64,000 nucleotides of DNA. Source: Verrucomicrobium sp. BvORR106 (lineage in GTDB: Bacteria; Verrucomicrobiota; Verrucomicrobiia; Verrucomicrobiales; Verrucomicrobiaceae). How positions within the stretch are numbered: the stretch's first letter is position 1; each line of letters starts with the position of its first letter. A program made the translations under genes and the position numbers. Shown here piece by piece: positions 17,823 through 26,817 of the stretch. A model generated the notes under the pieces. The model saw nothing but the letters and a program-made list of their open reading frames with translations. It had not been told where the DNA came from and did not search any database. The stretch is taken from positions 1-64,000 of the forward strand of contig NZ_BATR01000184.1 of the NCBI RefSeq assembly GCF_000739655.1. The letters run 5' to 3'.

Positions 17823-18782
17823 ATGACCCGAGTCCTCCTCACCACCACCTCGTACCAGGACACTCCTGGCGACCACCACGCCCTCCTCGAATCCCAGGGT
17901 TTTGAAGTCCACCGTGAGCGAGGCCCTCTCCCAGAGAGCCGCATGCTGGAGCTCGCGGGCGACTTCGACGCCTTCCTCTGTGGCGATGACGAGATCACTC
18001 AGGCGGTCCTCGACAAGTCCCTGCCCCGCCTCAAGGTCATCAGCAAATACGGCATCGGCCTGGACAAGATCGACGTTACCGCCTGCACCGCCGCCAAGCT
18101 CCCGGTGCTCTTCACCCCGGGCGTGAACCACACCACCGTGGCGGAGCACACCTTCTGCCTCCTGCTGGCCCTGGTGCGCAACCTCGTGGACTCCGCCAAC
18201 GCGGTGCGCAACGGCCAGTGGAAACGCGTCACCGGTCATGAGATCTGGAACAAGTCCATCGGCATTGTTGGACTGGGCAGAATCGGACAAGAAGTGGCCA
18301 AACGCGCCATCGCCTTCGGTATGAAGGTGCACGCTCTGGACCCCTACTGGCCCGAGGCGTTTGCCACCGAAAACGGCGTGACCCGGCATGAGACGATCGA
18401 GACCATGCTGCCGGAGATCGACGTCCTGAGCCTGCACGCCAACCTCAGCGAATCCACCCGCCATCTGGTCAGTGCCGAGCGCATCAAACTCTGCCGCAAA
18501 GACCTGCTGGTGGTGAACACCTCCCGCGCCGAGTTGGTGAACATGCCCGACATCATCGCCGCGTTGGATGCCGGCACCGTGGGCGGCTACGCCACCGATG
18601 TGCTCGACGAAGAGCCCCCGCCGGCCGACCACCCGCTGCTCAAGCATTCCAAGGCCCTGATTACCCCGCACATCGGCTCCCGCACCTACGAGAGCGTGCC
18701 CCGCCAGGCCATGCGCGCCACCCTCAACCTCGTGAACTACCTCAAGGGGGAGAAAGACGTCATCCAGGCCAACAAGTTCTGA
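17823..18782 (+). CDS. D-isomer-specific 2-hydroxyacid dehydrogenase
   Basis: A 319-residue NAD-dependent dehydrogenase of the phosphoglycerate dehydrogenase-like family. It has the Rossmann motif GIVGLGRIGQEVAKRA, the substrate-binding Arg in NTSRAELV, the catalytic Glu in DVLDEEPP and the catalytic His in ITPHIGSRTYE. It lacks the C-terminal ACT domain of many SerA enzymes. The neighbour 18857-19975, another 2-hydroxyacid dehydrogenase of unrelated fold, and the kinase at 22129 suggest sugar-acid or hydroxyacid metabolism. The exact substrate is not readable. Confidence 0.9.
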   Translation: MTRVLLTTTSYQDTPGDHHALLESQGFEVHRERGPLPESRMLELAGDFDAFLCGDDEITQAVLDKSLPRLKVISKYGIGLDKIDVTACTAAKLPVLFTPGVNHTTVAEHTFCLLLALVRNLVDSANAVRNGQWKRVTGHEIWNKSIGIVGLGRIGQEVAKRAIAFGMKVHALDPYWPEAFATENGVTRHETIETMLPEIDVLSLHANLSESTRHLVSAERIKLCRKDLLVVNTSRAELVNMPDIIAALDAGTVGGYATDVLDEEPPPADHPLLKHSKALITPHIGSRTYESVPRQAMRATLNLVNYLKGEKDVIQANKF

Positions 18783-18804
18783 GTTGGCTGGAGAAGTGGA
18801 GCAC

Positions 18805-18856
18805 TGGAGTATTGGATTACTGAATCACTGGATTTCCGAGTTACCGAATTACTGAC
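18805..18856 (+). repeat. Degenerate 16-bp tandem repeat
   Basis: The gap between the two dehydrogenase genes holds TGGATTACTGAATCAC (18813-18828), TGGATTTCCGAGTTAC (18829-18844) and the partial unit CGAATTACTGAC (18845-18856), preceded by TGGAGTAT. The array ends at the ATG of the next gene, so it forms that gene's leader. Confidence 0.55.
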
Positions 18857-19975
18857 ATGCCAACGTATCGCATTCTTCCCACCGCTGCGCACAACGATCT
18901 GGTGCGCAAAGCCTACACCCACCGCGGCTACACCGCTGCTGAGGCAGAAGATGCCGCCCGCTTCTGCGAGATGGCTTCCGTCCACGGCATTCGCACGCAC
19001 AATGCCATCAAGGCCCTCCACCTGGACCACCTCTTTGGTTCGGCTGTAGGCGGTTGCAAACCCGGTGCGGAGATCAAGGTCATCGACAAGCCCTTCGCCG
19101 CCAGCCAGGTCTGGGACGCCCAGCTCAAGCTGGGCCAGAGCGTGGCGTTCGAGGCCATGGAGACCTGCATGAAGCTTGCCGACCAGTACGGCATCGGCCA
19201 GGTGAGCGTGGACAACGCCTTCCATTATCTTTGGGGCGGCGGTTACGTCATGGATGCGGCCAAGAAGGGCTACATCGCCTACACGAACTGCACCTCCACC
19301 CTCGGTGAGGTGGTTCCCTTCGGCGGCAAGTTCCCTGTGCTGGGCACCAACCCGCATTCCTGGGGCCTCCCGACCACCGATGCCTGCGGTTTCCCGATCG
19401 TGATCGACTGGGCCACTTCCACCGTGGCCATGGGCCGCGTGCAGCAACTCCGCCGCGAGAACAAGCCGCTGCCTCCCGGCGCGGCCGTGGATGCCGAGGG
19501 CAATCCGACCGACGATCCGCACAAGGCCCAGTGGCTGCTGCCCTTCGGTGCCCACAAGGGCTACGGTCTCTCCCTCTTGATCGAAGTGATGGGGGCACTC
19601 ATCGGCGGCTCCCTGCCGACCATTCGTGGCGGCGGCGGCCATCCTGACTTCAAGGACAAGCCCCTTGAAGCAGGCGAGAAGCGCACGAGCAGCTTCTACT
19701 TCCAGGTGATTCATCCTGACGCGATCGGCTCCGGCCTCTTCGCGAAGGGCCGCAACCAGTCCCAGAACGTGAAAGCCGTGCTGCAGGACATCCTGGGCCA
19801 CGGCAACGAGAAGTGCATGCTGCCCGGCCAGCCCGAGGCAGACAATGCCAGCCACACCGCCAAGGCGGGCGGACTGCTCTTCACAGATGCTGAAGTGGAG
19901 GCGCTCAACGAGATCGCCGAAGAATGCGGCCTGCCGAAGTTCGACGTGGCAGCGTTGCCAAGCTACGAGGTGTAG
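18857..19975 (+). CDS. Ldh2-type malate/L-lactate/sulfolactate dehydrogenase
   Basis: A 372-residue NAD(P)-dependent 2-hydroxyacid dehydrogenase of the Ldh2/MDH2 fold, unrelated to classical LDH. It has the N-terminal helical segment GYTAAEAEDAARFCEMASVHG, HYLWGGGYVMDAA, the conserved GTNPHSWGLPT and DWATSTVAMGRV, and the HKGYGLSLLIEVMGALIGG segment. Known members act on malate, lactate, ureidoglycolate, sulfolactate or 2,3-diketogulonate; which applies here is open. The start ATG is the one directly after the 16-bp repeat. Confidence 0.9.
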   Translation: MPTYRILPTAAHNDLVRKAYTHRGYTAAEAEDAARFCEMASVHGIRTHNAIKALHLDHLFGSAVGGCKPGAEIKVIDKPFAASQVWDAQLKLGQSVAFEAMETCMKLADQYGIGQVSVDNAFHYLWGGGYVMDAAKKGYIAYTNCTSTLGEVVPFGGKFPVLGTNPHSWGLPTTDACGFPIVIDWATSTVAMGRVQQLRRENKPLPPGAAVDAEGNPTDDPHKAQWLLPFGAHKGYGLSLLIEVMGALIGGSLPTIRGGGGHPDFKDKPLEAGEKRTSSFYFQVIHPDAIGSGLFAKGRNQSQNVKAVLQDILGHGNEKCMLPGQPEADNASHTAKAGGLLFTDAEVEALNEIAEECGLPKFDVAALPSYEV

Positions 19976-19991
19976 GGTATTCTGCTTGACT

Positions 19992-20486
19992 ATGCCAGGA
20001 CTCACTTGGGATGAAGTTTGCGCAGATCGGTCTCTGGCCGATCTGCCTTACAAAATTGAGACCAATCGCTACGGGCAGATTGTCATGAGTCCTACGAAAC
20101 ACTGGCACAGCCAGCAGCAGTCAGACATCCATCTCCGCCTGTCCCGGCTGACCAGATCTGGGTACCTGCTGCTGGAAGCGGCCATTGAGACACCCGAAGG
20201 TGTGAAAGTGGCAGACGTGGCCTGGGGATCCGCAGCCTTTCAGAAGGCTCACGCGAAAGACGACACCTTGACCGCCGCGCCTGACCTCTGCGTGGAGATC
20301 CTTTCTCCGTCGAATTCCAAGGCAGAAATGCAGGAGAAGCTGACGCTCTATTTTGCTTATGGTGCCAAGGAGGTCTGGCTTTGTGATGTGAAGGGCAAGA
20401 TGACCTTTCACACCTCTCCGTCTGCGACTGTCGCGACTTCAGTACTGTTTCCGAAGTTCCCTACGAAGGTGATTGGGAAGCCGTAG
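19992..20486 (+). CDS. Uma2-family (DUF820) PD-(D/E)XK-like protein
   Basis: A 164-residue protein. It has the family pattern of an N-terminal LTWDEVC start, a VKVADVAWGS core Asp, PDLCVEILSPSN with the acidic residue and EKLTLYFAYGAKEVWLCD with the catalytic-type Lys/Glu. The fold is that of restriction-type endonucleases; the biological role of the family is unsettled. ATG at 19992 gives the usual start; the frame extends upstream through the end of the dehydrogenase gene. It follows that gene by 16 bases. Confidence 0.85.
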   Translation: MPGLTWDEVCADRSLADLPYKIETNRYGQIVMSPTKHWHSQQQSDIHLRLSRLTRSGYLLLEAAIETPEGVKVADVAWGSAAFQKAHAKDDTLTAAPDLCVEILSPSNSKAEMQEKLTLYFAYGAKEVWLCDVKGKMTFHTSPSATVATSVLFPKFPTKVIGKP

Positions 20487-20522
20487 AGCATCTCTTGGGT
20501 ACTCGGAAGCAGCTTGGAGAGC

Positions 20523-20563
20523 GCACGCATCTTGCGTGCTGTTCGCGGCATCTTGCCGCGAAC
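20523..20563. repeat. Twin hairpins with TCT loops
   Basis: Two adjacent perfect palindromes are present: GCACGCA-TCT-TGCGTGC (20523-20539) and a 10-bp stem GTTCGCGGCA-TCT-TGCCGCGAAC form (20541-20563). Both have the loop TCT. The layout is that of a REP/BIME-type intergenic element. It lies 37 bases after the Uma2 gene. Confidence 0.7.
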
Positions 20564-20669
20564 GTCAGGCAGCGCACGACATCACCTCCGATTGACCTGG
20601 AGGTGTTGAGAGCGGTGGGAAGAGAGCGGATGTTGCAGCCTCCCCACCTGATCACCATCTGCGGAGATA

Positions 20670-20734
20670 CCCAGGGTCTCCGTCCACTTCGTGGCCTTTG
20701 CCCCTGGGCTGGGCTCTATGGGCCTTTCAGGCCC
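20670..20734. repeat. Intergenic palindromic repeat (CCCAGGG/CCCTGGG type)
   Basis: The arms CCCAGGG (20670-20676) and CCCTGGG (20702-20708) enclose about 25 bases. They are followed by a second hairpin GGGCCT-TTC-AGGCCC (20720-20734). The two-hairpin layout parallels the copies near 60540-60640, where a CCCTTCAGGG dyad sits beside a CAGGGG...CCCCTG stem. Confidence 0.6.
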
Positions 20735-20984
20735 CAATCCTCACGAGCATTGTGAACTGAGGCCTGATCAGCCAAAGCACCTGCTCAGTGAAGCTCTTCC
20801 TCGAAGAGGATGCGGCCACAAGCCCAACGTTGACGAGCTTCCAGCGAGTCTACATTGGGTAAGGGTTACAGGAAATTCCTACTCCGAAGGAGTTGTGGCG
20901 GTCTGGGGGCGCTCTGCGCGTTGATGTCACCACATTCCAACAAGTTCAAAGCTCTGCGAGCCCCCCGGCGCGAAGTCCGCGGAT

Positions 20985-21083
20985 TCTGCGACACCATCGA
21001 CACCCTATTTCCAAGTTACGCCAAAAAAACACCCCCCCCCTACTTCGGTGAACTTACAAAAAGGGTGTCGATGGTGTCGCAGA
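20985..21083. repeat. Perfect 22-bp inverted repeat, 55-base spacer
   Basis: The arms 20985-21006 (starting TCTGCGACACC) and 21062-21083 (ending GGTGTCGCAGA) are exact reverse complements. The spacer contains a run of nine C residues. The right arm ends about 100 bases before the next gene. Confidence 0.85.
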
Positions 21084-21184
21084 GCTGGATGTGACAGACC
21101 TCACGCGCCTCAACCGTCCCGTTTTCTCCTTGCTTGCAAGGACTCGATTGTCAGCTCCATTGCCGCGACAACCCTTCTCAAATC

Positions 21185-21631
21185 ATGGCACACGGACGCA
21201 AACGATGCTTCATCGGCGGAGTTCTTCTTGGCGGCATTGCCGCCGTTGGTGGACTCGTGATTCTGGCACTGGGTGTCGGCATCACACCCGGGCCGCCCGA
21301 CTACCCTTATTTCACAGAACCCAGCGCCCGTGCTGCGACCCTGGAATGGGCCCGCCTGAGCCCTTTCCCCACGGACGTGGAAGGCTTCACCATCACCACC
21401 GGCGGCAACATGTTCACCCGCGGCTTCAGGGTGACGTTCTTCGGGAATCCATCTGACATCTCCAAGTGGGTGCAAAGCTGCCCTGGGGTCATCGATCCCA
21501 AGACCGAGAAGATGACGGCCGGAGATGGAACGATAACCTACGACATACCCGGCGGAGGCGGTGCGGTGTTTGCTGAAATCATTCATCATCCAGACCGGGG
21601 CACGGTCATCATCCGGACCTACTGGAGCTAG
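21185..21631 (+). CDS. Membrane-anchored hypothetical protein
   Basis: A 148-residue protein. The start MAHGRKRCF is followed by one strong transmembrane helix (IGGVLLGGIAAVGGLVILAL, about 10-29) and a soluble domain of about 115 residues with several beta strands (GFTITTGG, RGFRVTFFG, GTITYDIPGGG, GTVIIRTYWS). The domain is expected outside the cytoplasm. I do not recognise a family. ATG at 21185 is chosen. It is followed after 23 bases by another small membrane protein and may be cotranscribed with it. Confidence 0.7.
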   Translation: MAHGRKRCFIGGVLLGGIAAVGGLVILALGVGITPGPPDYPYFTEPSARAATLEWARLSPFPTDVEGFTITTGGNMFTRGFRVTFFGNPSDISKWVQSCPGVIDPKTEKMTAGDGTITYDIPGGGGAVFAEIIHHPDRGTVIIRTYWS

Positions 21632-21654
21632 GCGACCACATTCCCAACACCCCG

Positions 21655-22071
21655 ATGACACCACCCAGCCCCGTTCGTCGCAGACTGGCCACTCACTCGC
21701 ATGAGGGGCTGATCGCCTCTCTGATCCTCGGAATCGGCACCTTCCAGCAGCTTGTGTTCAATTTCACATGGTCGTGGGCAGAAGCCCTCGGAGTGGCTCT
21801 GGCGGTGGCAACTGGGGTGTGGCTGCTCTACCGTCCTCGCCGCCGATCCATCGTGATTGAGAGCGAATCTCTGATCCTCACGGACCGAGTCCAGACGATT
21901 ACCCTTCAAGCGCAAGACATCGAGAACTACTCGATCGACAGCCGGGCCAGCCACGAACTCGTCCTGCATCTCCGAGGAGATAAATCTCCAGTCACCTTCC
22001 CGATCCACGGCTTCTACAGCCAGCGCAAGATCGAGCGTCTTCTGAAGGCCCTCTCGCTCACGCAGCGCTAA
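21655..22071 (+). CDS. Two-helix membrane protein with C-terminal PH-like segment
   Basis: A 138-residue protein. Two hydrophobic stretches (GLIASLILGIGTFQQLVF and EALGVALAVATGVWLLY) are followed by a basic turn (RPRRRS) and a cytoplasmic beta-rich part (IVIESESLILTDRVQTITL, ELVLHLRGD). That layout resembles small bacterial PH-domain (YdbT/bPH2-like) proteins, but the match is only to general shape. The function is unknown. Confidence 0.65.
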   Translation: MTPPSPVRRRLATHSHEGLIASLILGIGTFQQLVFNFTWSWAEALGVALAVATGVWLLYRPRRRSIVIESESLILTDRVQTITLQAQDIENYSIDSRASHELVLHLRGDKSPVTFPIHGFYSQRKIERLLKALSLTQR

Positions 22072-22128
22072 CGCGTGATTCACTGCCCACTTGCACCCCG
22101 TTCCCGGCTCGCTTAGCTGACCGGGCTC

Positions 22129-23211
22129 ATGTCCGCTCCGTCCACCGCCTCTCTCGATCTCCTCGCCCTGGGTGAAGTCCTTCTGCGTCTCGACCCGGGC
22201 GAGTCCCGCGTTCGCACGTCCCGCCAGTTCACCGCCTGGGAAGGTGGCGGGGAATACAATGTGGCCCGCGGGTTGCGTCGCTGCTTCGGCCTTCGCACGG
22301 GGGTGCTGACGGCGTTTGCTGACAATGAGATCGGCCGCCTTCTGGAAGACTTCATCCTGCAAGGCGGGGTGGACACCACGCACGTGAAGTGGGTGCCGTA
22401 CGACGGCATCGGTCGCGCCGTGCGCAATCCCATCAACTTCACCGAGCGCGGTTTTGGCATTCGCGGAGCCAAGGGCTGCGTGGATCGTGGCCATAGCGCT
22501 GCCTCCCAGCTCAAGCCCGGCGACTACAATTGGGATGCGATCTTTGCCAACGGCGGTGTGCGCTGGCTACACACGGGTGGCATCTTCGCCGGCCTTTCTG
22601 AGACCACGGCCCAGCTCACCATCGAGGCCTGCGAAGCGGCCAAGCGCCACGGCGTGACGGTCTCCTACGACCTCAACTACCGCCCCTCCCTCTGGCAGTC
22701 CCGGGGCGGATTCCCCACGGCCCAGGCCCTGAACCACCGCCTGGCTCCGTATGTGGATGTCATGTTCGGCGTGCTGACGGACGACGAACCGGCGGCGATT
22801 GCGGGCAATGACGATCCCAACGACATCTTCGCGGCCCAATCCGCCGCCTTGCAAAAGGGCATCACCGGCATGTTGGAGCGCTACCCGAACATCAAAGTGG
22901 CCGCAGCAACGCTCCGCCGCGTGCACACTGCCTCCCGCAACGACTGGGGCGCGCTGGCTTGGATCGACGGAGCCTTCCACCGGTCCAAGAATTACCCCAA
23001 CCTCGATCTGATGGATCGCATTGGCGGGGGCGACGGCTTTGTGGCAGGTCTCGTCTATGGCATGCTCACCGGCCAGACGCCACAGCTCAGCCTCGATCTG
23101 GGGGCAGCCCACGGCGCTCTCGCCATGAGCACGCCGGGAGACACCAGCATGGCCACGCTGGCCGAGGTGCTGAAGCTGGCTCAAGGCGGCGATGCCAAGG
23201 TGCAGCGATAA
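22129..23211 (+). CDS. kdgK: PfkB-family sugar kinase, probably 2-keto-3-deoxygluconate kinase
   Basis: A 360-residue kinase of the ribokinase fold. It has the N-terminal LLALGEVLLRLDPG, the substrate-site GGGEYNVARGLRR, SYDLNYRPSLW, and the C-terminal PfkB signature as DRIGGGDGFVAGLVYGM, with the catalytic Asp in GGGD. The DLNYRPSLW stretch and GEYN motif point to the KDG kinase branch, which phosphorylates 2-keto-3-deoxygluconate in uronate breakdown. The substrate call is moderate, the family call strong. It ends in the terminator at 23232-23265. Confidence 0.85.
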   Translation: MSAPSTASLDLLALGEVLLRLDPGESRVRTSRQFTAWEGGGEYNVARGLRRCFGLRTGVLTAFADNEIGRLLEDFILQGGVDTTHVKWVPYDGIGRAVRNPINFTERGFGIRGAKGCVDRGHSAASQLKPGDYNWDAIFANGGVRWLHTGGIFAGLSETTAQLTIEACEAAKRHGVTVSYDLNYRPSLWQSRGGFPTAQALNHRLAPYVDVMFGVLTDDEPAAIAGNDDPNDIFAAQSAALQKGITGMLERYPNIKVAAATLRRVHTASRNDWGALAWIDGAFHRSKNYPNLDLMDRIGGGDGFVAGLVYGMLTGQTPQLSLDLGAAHGALAMSTPGDTSMATLAEVLKLAQGGDAKVQR

Positions 23212-23231
23212 GCTGCAGCAGCCATTCTTTG

Positions 23232-23265
23232 AAACGGGGAGTCGCCTACGGGTGCTCCCCGTTTT
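23232..23265 (+). terminator. Terminator after kdgK, inside the convergent gene
   Basis: The arms AAACGGGGAG (23232-23241) and CTCCCCGTTT (23255-23264) are exact complements followed by a T-rich stretch. The right arm encodes the last codons of the convergent gene 23246-23947. Confidence 0.75.
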
Positions 23266-23947
23266 CCATTTTCAGCAGGCCCGGTGCCGTGCCCTTGGTC
23301 ATGACCCGGCCGCTGTAGAGCTCCACGGCGCGACGCGCCACAATGTCCACAATGGCAGGCTGCAGGGTACGGGCGGCCACGTTCGAGACCGCCATGGAGG
23401 CCCAGGTCAGGGGGCTGTTCCAGCGCAGGACCTGCCACACGGGCAGCAGCCGCTTGTACCACTTGTTGAGCTTCTGCACGGTCTCGTGCTGCATCACTTC
23501 CTTCCCCTTTTCCCAGGTCTTGTAGGCGGTGTGTGCGCTGACATCCACCAGCTTGCCCACCGTGCGGGTTTGCAGGAAGTCCGTCACATCCGTGGCTGCA
23601 AGCTGAATGGCGCGGGTGAAGTGGCTCAACCCCGGTGCCAGCAGCGGGTGCGGCGAGTTCGGGTGATACACCAGCGCGATCTCCCGAACCAGCCGGGGAA
23701 TCTCGTCCACCAGCGGGGGGAACCACTCGGGATTGGGGTTGGTGTGCCAGCGCATGCGGTTCTTGCACGCCTCCACCACTGCCAGGGCTGCCCGGTCCCG
23801 CTCGCCCGGCTCATGGGTGAAAAGCTCCGCGGCCGAGGCGTGGCGGGCCGTCTTGAGATCCGACATGAAACGGAGGCCATACCATATAAACAGGCCACCC
23901 ATCCCGCAGACGAGGCCCGCCAAAAATATGAGTATCTCTTTCCACAT
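23246..23947 (-). CDS. Membrane-anchored hypothetical protein
   Basis: A 233-residue protein. The start MWKEILIFLAGLVCGMGGLFIWYGL is a single N-terminal membrane helix with its C-terminal side rich in charge. The remaining 200 residues are helical, with a conserved-looking middle (TRTVGKLVDVSAHTAYKTWE) and an amphipathic C-terminal part (NVAARTLQPAIVDIVARRAVELYSG type). The pattern faintly recalls DUF697/YcjF-like proteins; I would not assign it. ATG at 23947 is chosen over a longer frame without signal. It converges on kdgK. Confidence 0.7.
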   Translation of the reverse strand: MWKEILIFLAGLVCGMGGLFIWYGLRFMSDLKTARHASAAELFTHEPGERDRAALAVVEACKNRMRWHTNPNPEWFPPLVDEIPRLVREIALVYHPNSPHPLLAPGLSHFTRAIQLAATDVTDFLQTRTVGKLVDVSAHTAYKTWEKGKEVMQHETVQKLNKWYKRLLPVWQVLRWNSPLTWASMAVSNVAARTLQPAIVDIVARRAVELYSGRVMTKGTAPGLLKMENGEHP

Positions 23948-24074
23948 TGCCGTTGATGCAACCTTGGTCGGACATGCGGGTCCGGTCAAGGGACAGGCAA
24001 CGACCCCACAGTCTCCAAAAGGAATACGGGGCCTCCTACCATGGAGGTCGTGAAATGAGCACACGGACACCCCG

Positions 24075-24668
24075 CTAGACCATGAGCGCCCGGGAGACAT
24101 GCAGGAGCTCCACCACGGACTGGGCCCCCAGCTTGTCCATCAGATGCGCGCGATGAAATTTGACGGTGCGTTGGGCGATTCCCAGACGATCCGCAATTTC
24201 CTTGTTCATCAACCCCTCCACGACCAGTTGGAGAACCTCCCGCTCTCTGGGCGTGAGCGACTCAAACACCTTCCGGAAACGCTGCGCCTCCCGGTCTTTT
24301 CTCAAGGCCTGCCTCACCGTCTCGATCAGCTCCGTCCCCTTGAGCGGCTTCATCAGAAAGTCGAACGCCCCCGCTTTCATGGCCACAACCGAGTCGGGCA
24401 CGGTCGCTTGTCCCGTCAGGAAGATGACAGGCCGGGTGGCGCAGCGGCGGACCAGTTCCTCCTGCAACTGGAGACCGTCCATCTCCGTCATCGCCAGGTC
24501 GAGCACCACGCAGCCCGGCCGCTGCGGTTCATATGCTTCCAGGAAATCACGAGGGGAGGCGAAGGGTGCCACCTTGAACCCGGCCGTGCGAAGGAGGGAT
24601 GCCGCTGCCTCAAGGAAATCCGGCTCGTCGTCGACGAGATAAATCAGAGCGTCGCGATCATCGGTCAT
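24075..24668 (-). CDS. FixJ/NarL-type response regulator
   Basis: A 197-residue regulator. The receiver (1-120) has Asp in [13 protein letters not shown], Thr in IFLTGQA and Lys in FLMKPLKG. The C-terminal LuxR-type helix-turn-helix (about 135-190) reads [20 protein letters not shown] and continues [12 protein letters not shown]. Its partner is the kinase 24677-26614, encoded immediately upstream with an 8-base gap. The divergent DUF1254 operon is a likely target by position. Confidence 0.93.
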   Translation of the reverse strand: MTDDRDALIYLVDDEPDFLEAAASLLRTAGFKVAPFASPRDFLEAYEPQRPGCVVLDLAMTEMDGLQLQEELVRRCATRPVIFLTGQATVPDSVVAMKAGAFDFLMKPLKGTELIETVRQALRKDREAQRFRKVFESLTPREREVLQLVVEGLMNKEIADRLGIAQRTVKFHRAHLMDKLGAQSVVELLHVSRALMV

Positions 24669-24676
24669 GCAGCGGG

Positions 24677-26614
24677 TCAGGGGGTCAGAGGCAGGACGAG
24701 CCGGATGGTGGCACCTCCCCTCTCAGCGTTCAAGGCCTGAATGGAGCCGCCATGATCTTCGGCGATCTGTTTGCAGATGGACATCCCAATGCCCAGGCCC
24801 GTCTTCTTGGTGGTGAAAAAGGGCTCAAACAACTTCTCCCGCACTTCCGGGGTGAAACCCGGGCCTTGGTCCGTCACTACCAGAGAGGCGCTGCCATTGC
24901 CCAAGGAGGTTGTTTCCACCTCCAGCCGCCGCTGACCAGCCGGGCTTGCCGCCATGGCCTCGACACCATTGAGCATGAGGTTCACCAGCACCTGCTGGAT
25001 CTGCACGGGATCGCCCTGGATCGCGAGGGGTGCCTCAGACAGGTTGGGGATCAGCGTCACCTTGCGGGTCGAGAACTCTCCACGCATCAGTGCCAGCACC
25101 TCCCGGACAGACTCATTGAAGTCAAAGCTCCTTCTGGATGGAGGCTCCCGCCTGATCATGCTTCTCACCCGTTCGAGCAAACCACAGGCGCGGTCATTGG
25201 CCCGGGCGATGTTCTGCAACAGCCGACCCGTTTCCCCACCCTCTCCCTGAAGGCCGACATGCATCTGGGCTGCCTCCACCCCGAGCTTGATGGCCGCCAG
25301 GGGCTGGCTCAACTCATGACTCAAGGTGCCCGAGATTTCACCGAACAGGGATACCCGGGTGAGGTGCGCCAATTCATCCCGCTTCACCGCGAGCTGTTCC
25401 TCCGCCCGTTGACGCCGCCGCCACTGGATGAGCAGAGCGGTGATGAACGCGCTCTGCACCAAAATGATGACAACGGCTGTCAGCGCCCGGCCCCAGTAGG
25501 CTTCTAGAAAGGTCGGCACCCGGTTCACGATCACACTCTGTGGGGGAAGCTGACTTTCCTGAATCCTCCAACGCTTGAGCTGGGGCCAGTTGAACCAGGC
25601 GCGTGAGGGTGCCGTTTCTCCGGACAGAGGCACAGGCTGCCCGGCTGCAGCCAGCGCCAGAAGGCGGGCGGCACGAGTTCCCATCTGACTGTAGTCAGGC
25701 CCGATGCCACCAAACGCCCCTACCTCCACGGCTCGCTGGGCAAAGACGGAGTACACAGGCCGGGGGCTCACCTCCGCTATCTTTTCGAGCGCCTCCCCGC
25801 CGATCATCCATTCCCCAGCACCGTCGCTGAGCAGGCTGGGTGATAGCACCACCGCATCCTCCCCCAACCCAGCAAGACGCTGGCGGATCTCCGCCATGGA
25901 CAAACCCGCCCAGAAATCGAACTGCACACGGCCCTCCAGTTGCCCAGCCCGCATCCTGATGTAGCCCTCCCAAAGCCGGTCAAAAGGAGCTGTTCCCGTG
26001 ATGACGACCACACGCTTCAAACCGGGATGCACCTCGAGGGCAAATTTGATCGTCGGTACAGGATCGTAGTCCACCGCCTCGCCGTAGATGCCGGGCATCT
26101 TGTTCCAGCGGGTGGCCTCGCTCTCACGCACGGCCACATGCACAACCGGAGTTCCGGGAAACAGCCGCTCGCGATGCGCAGCGGCAAACCGCAGTGACAT
26201 CTCCGTCACGGCCACCACCCCGGCAAGACTCTGCCCGTTATACTTACGGGCCAAGAACTCGACAAGCTGGCCCTCGTACTCCTTGGAATGGAAGCGGCTG
26301 AGATCAAGCCATTCCACGAAGACCTCTGTGTCACGGCCAAATTCTGTCTTGATCGCCTCTACCACATCGCGGTTGAGTTGGGAGATCAAGGGGAGCAGTG
26401 AGCCCTCACTGTTCAGCACCAGAATCTGGCGTTGCTTCAACGAGCGATGGCTCTCAGAAACCCTGGCAGGGGCAGACGGCAAGGAAAGCGGTGCAAGGTC
26501 CGACTCTCCGGCAGCCCTGCATAGAGAGAGGAGACAAGCTAGGCAGACGAATCCCAACACCGGCTTCGACCACCTCAATGGTTTTTGTTGCGAGTGAACG
26601 ACCACGCGCCCCAT
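24677..26614 (-). CDS. Histidine kinase with periplasmic binding-protein-like sensor
   Basis: A 645-residue kinase. A signal/anchor helix ([18 protein letters not shown], about 20-37) is followed by about 320 periplasmic residues resembling the ABC substrate-binding family PF04392 ([38 protein letters not shown]). A second membrane helix ([20 protein letters not shown]) follows, then HisKA with His in [15 protein letters not shown] and HATPase_c with [18 protein letters not shown] and [12 protein letters not shown]. It probably binds a small ligand in the periplasm and signals to the regulator 24075-24668. ATG at 26614 is chosen; the frame is open upstream to 26797. Confidence 0.9.
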   Translation of the reverse strand: MGRVVVHSQQKPLRWSKPVLGFVCLACLLSLCRAAGESDLAPLSLPSAPARVSESHRSLKQRQILVLNSEGSLLPLISQLNRDVVEAIKTEFGRDTEVFVEWLDLSRFHSKEYEGQLVEFLARKYNGQSLAGVVAVTEMSLRFAAAHRERLFPGTPVVHVAVRESEATRWNKMPGIYGEAVDYDPVPTIKFALEVHPGLKRVVVITGTAPFDRLWEGYIRMRAGQLEGRVQFDFWAGLSMAEIRQRLAGLGEDAVVLSPSLLSDGAGEWMIGGEALEKIAEVSPRPVYSVFAQRAVEVGAFGGIGPDYSQMGTRAARLLALAAAGQPVPLSGETAPSRAWFNWPQLKRWRIQESQLPPQSVIVNRVPTFLEAYWGRALTAVVIILVQSAFITALLIQWRRRQRAEEQLAVKRDELAHLTRVSLFGEISGTLSHELSQPLAAIKLGVEAAQMHVGLQGEGGETGRLLQNIARANDRACGLLERVRSMIRREPPSRRSFDFNESVREVLALMRGEFSTRKVTLIPNLSEAPLAIQGDPVQIQQVLVNLMLNGVEAMAASPAGQRRLEVETTSLGNGSASLVVTDQGPGFTPEVREKLFEPFFTTKKTGLGIGMSICKQIAEDHGGSIQALNAERGGATIRLVLPLTP

Positions 26615-26817
26615 CGTCGAGAGGATGCCCCGTTCGTCAAGGCTCGCGACCCGCAAGCATGCCACTGACCTGCACCCAGGGACAGGTTGTTCCACATGCG
26701 ACTGGCTGCTATTCAAATAACGCATCCAGCAATTTGTCTTACTCGTCCAACGGCCCCCGGTCACTCCAGGCCCGACAGGCCACCATTTTGGCAACACATC
26801 ATCCGCGCGGCGTTTCC

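Larger units (their letters stand above)
20487..21184. other. Gene-free, repeat-rich gap
   Basis: I find no convincing gene in these 698 bases. The short open frames seen here lack any recognisable protein pattern. The stretch holds the twin hairpin at 20523-20563, the CCCAGGG/CCCTGGG repeat at 20670-20734 and the 22-bp inverted repeat at 20985-21083. Confidence 0.7.

Noticed and set aside
18737-20005. 422-codon minus-strand frame
   Set aside because: It is antisense to the Ldh2-type dehydrogenase and spans its flanking repeat; no protein pattern.
24025-24060. Hairpin after the FixJ-like gene as terminator
   Set aside because: The CCTCC/GGAGG arms are short and no T-run follows; not strong enough to call.
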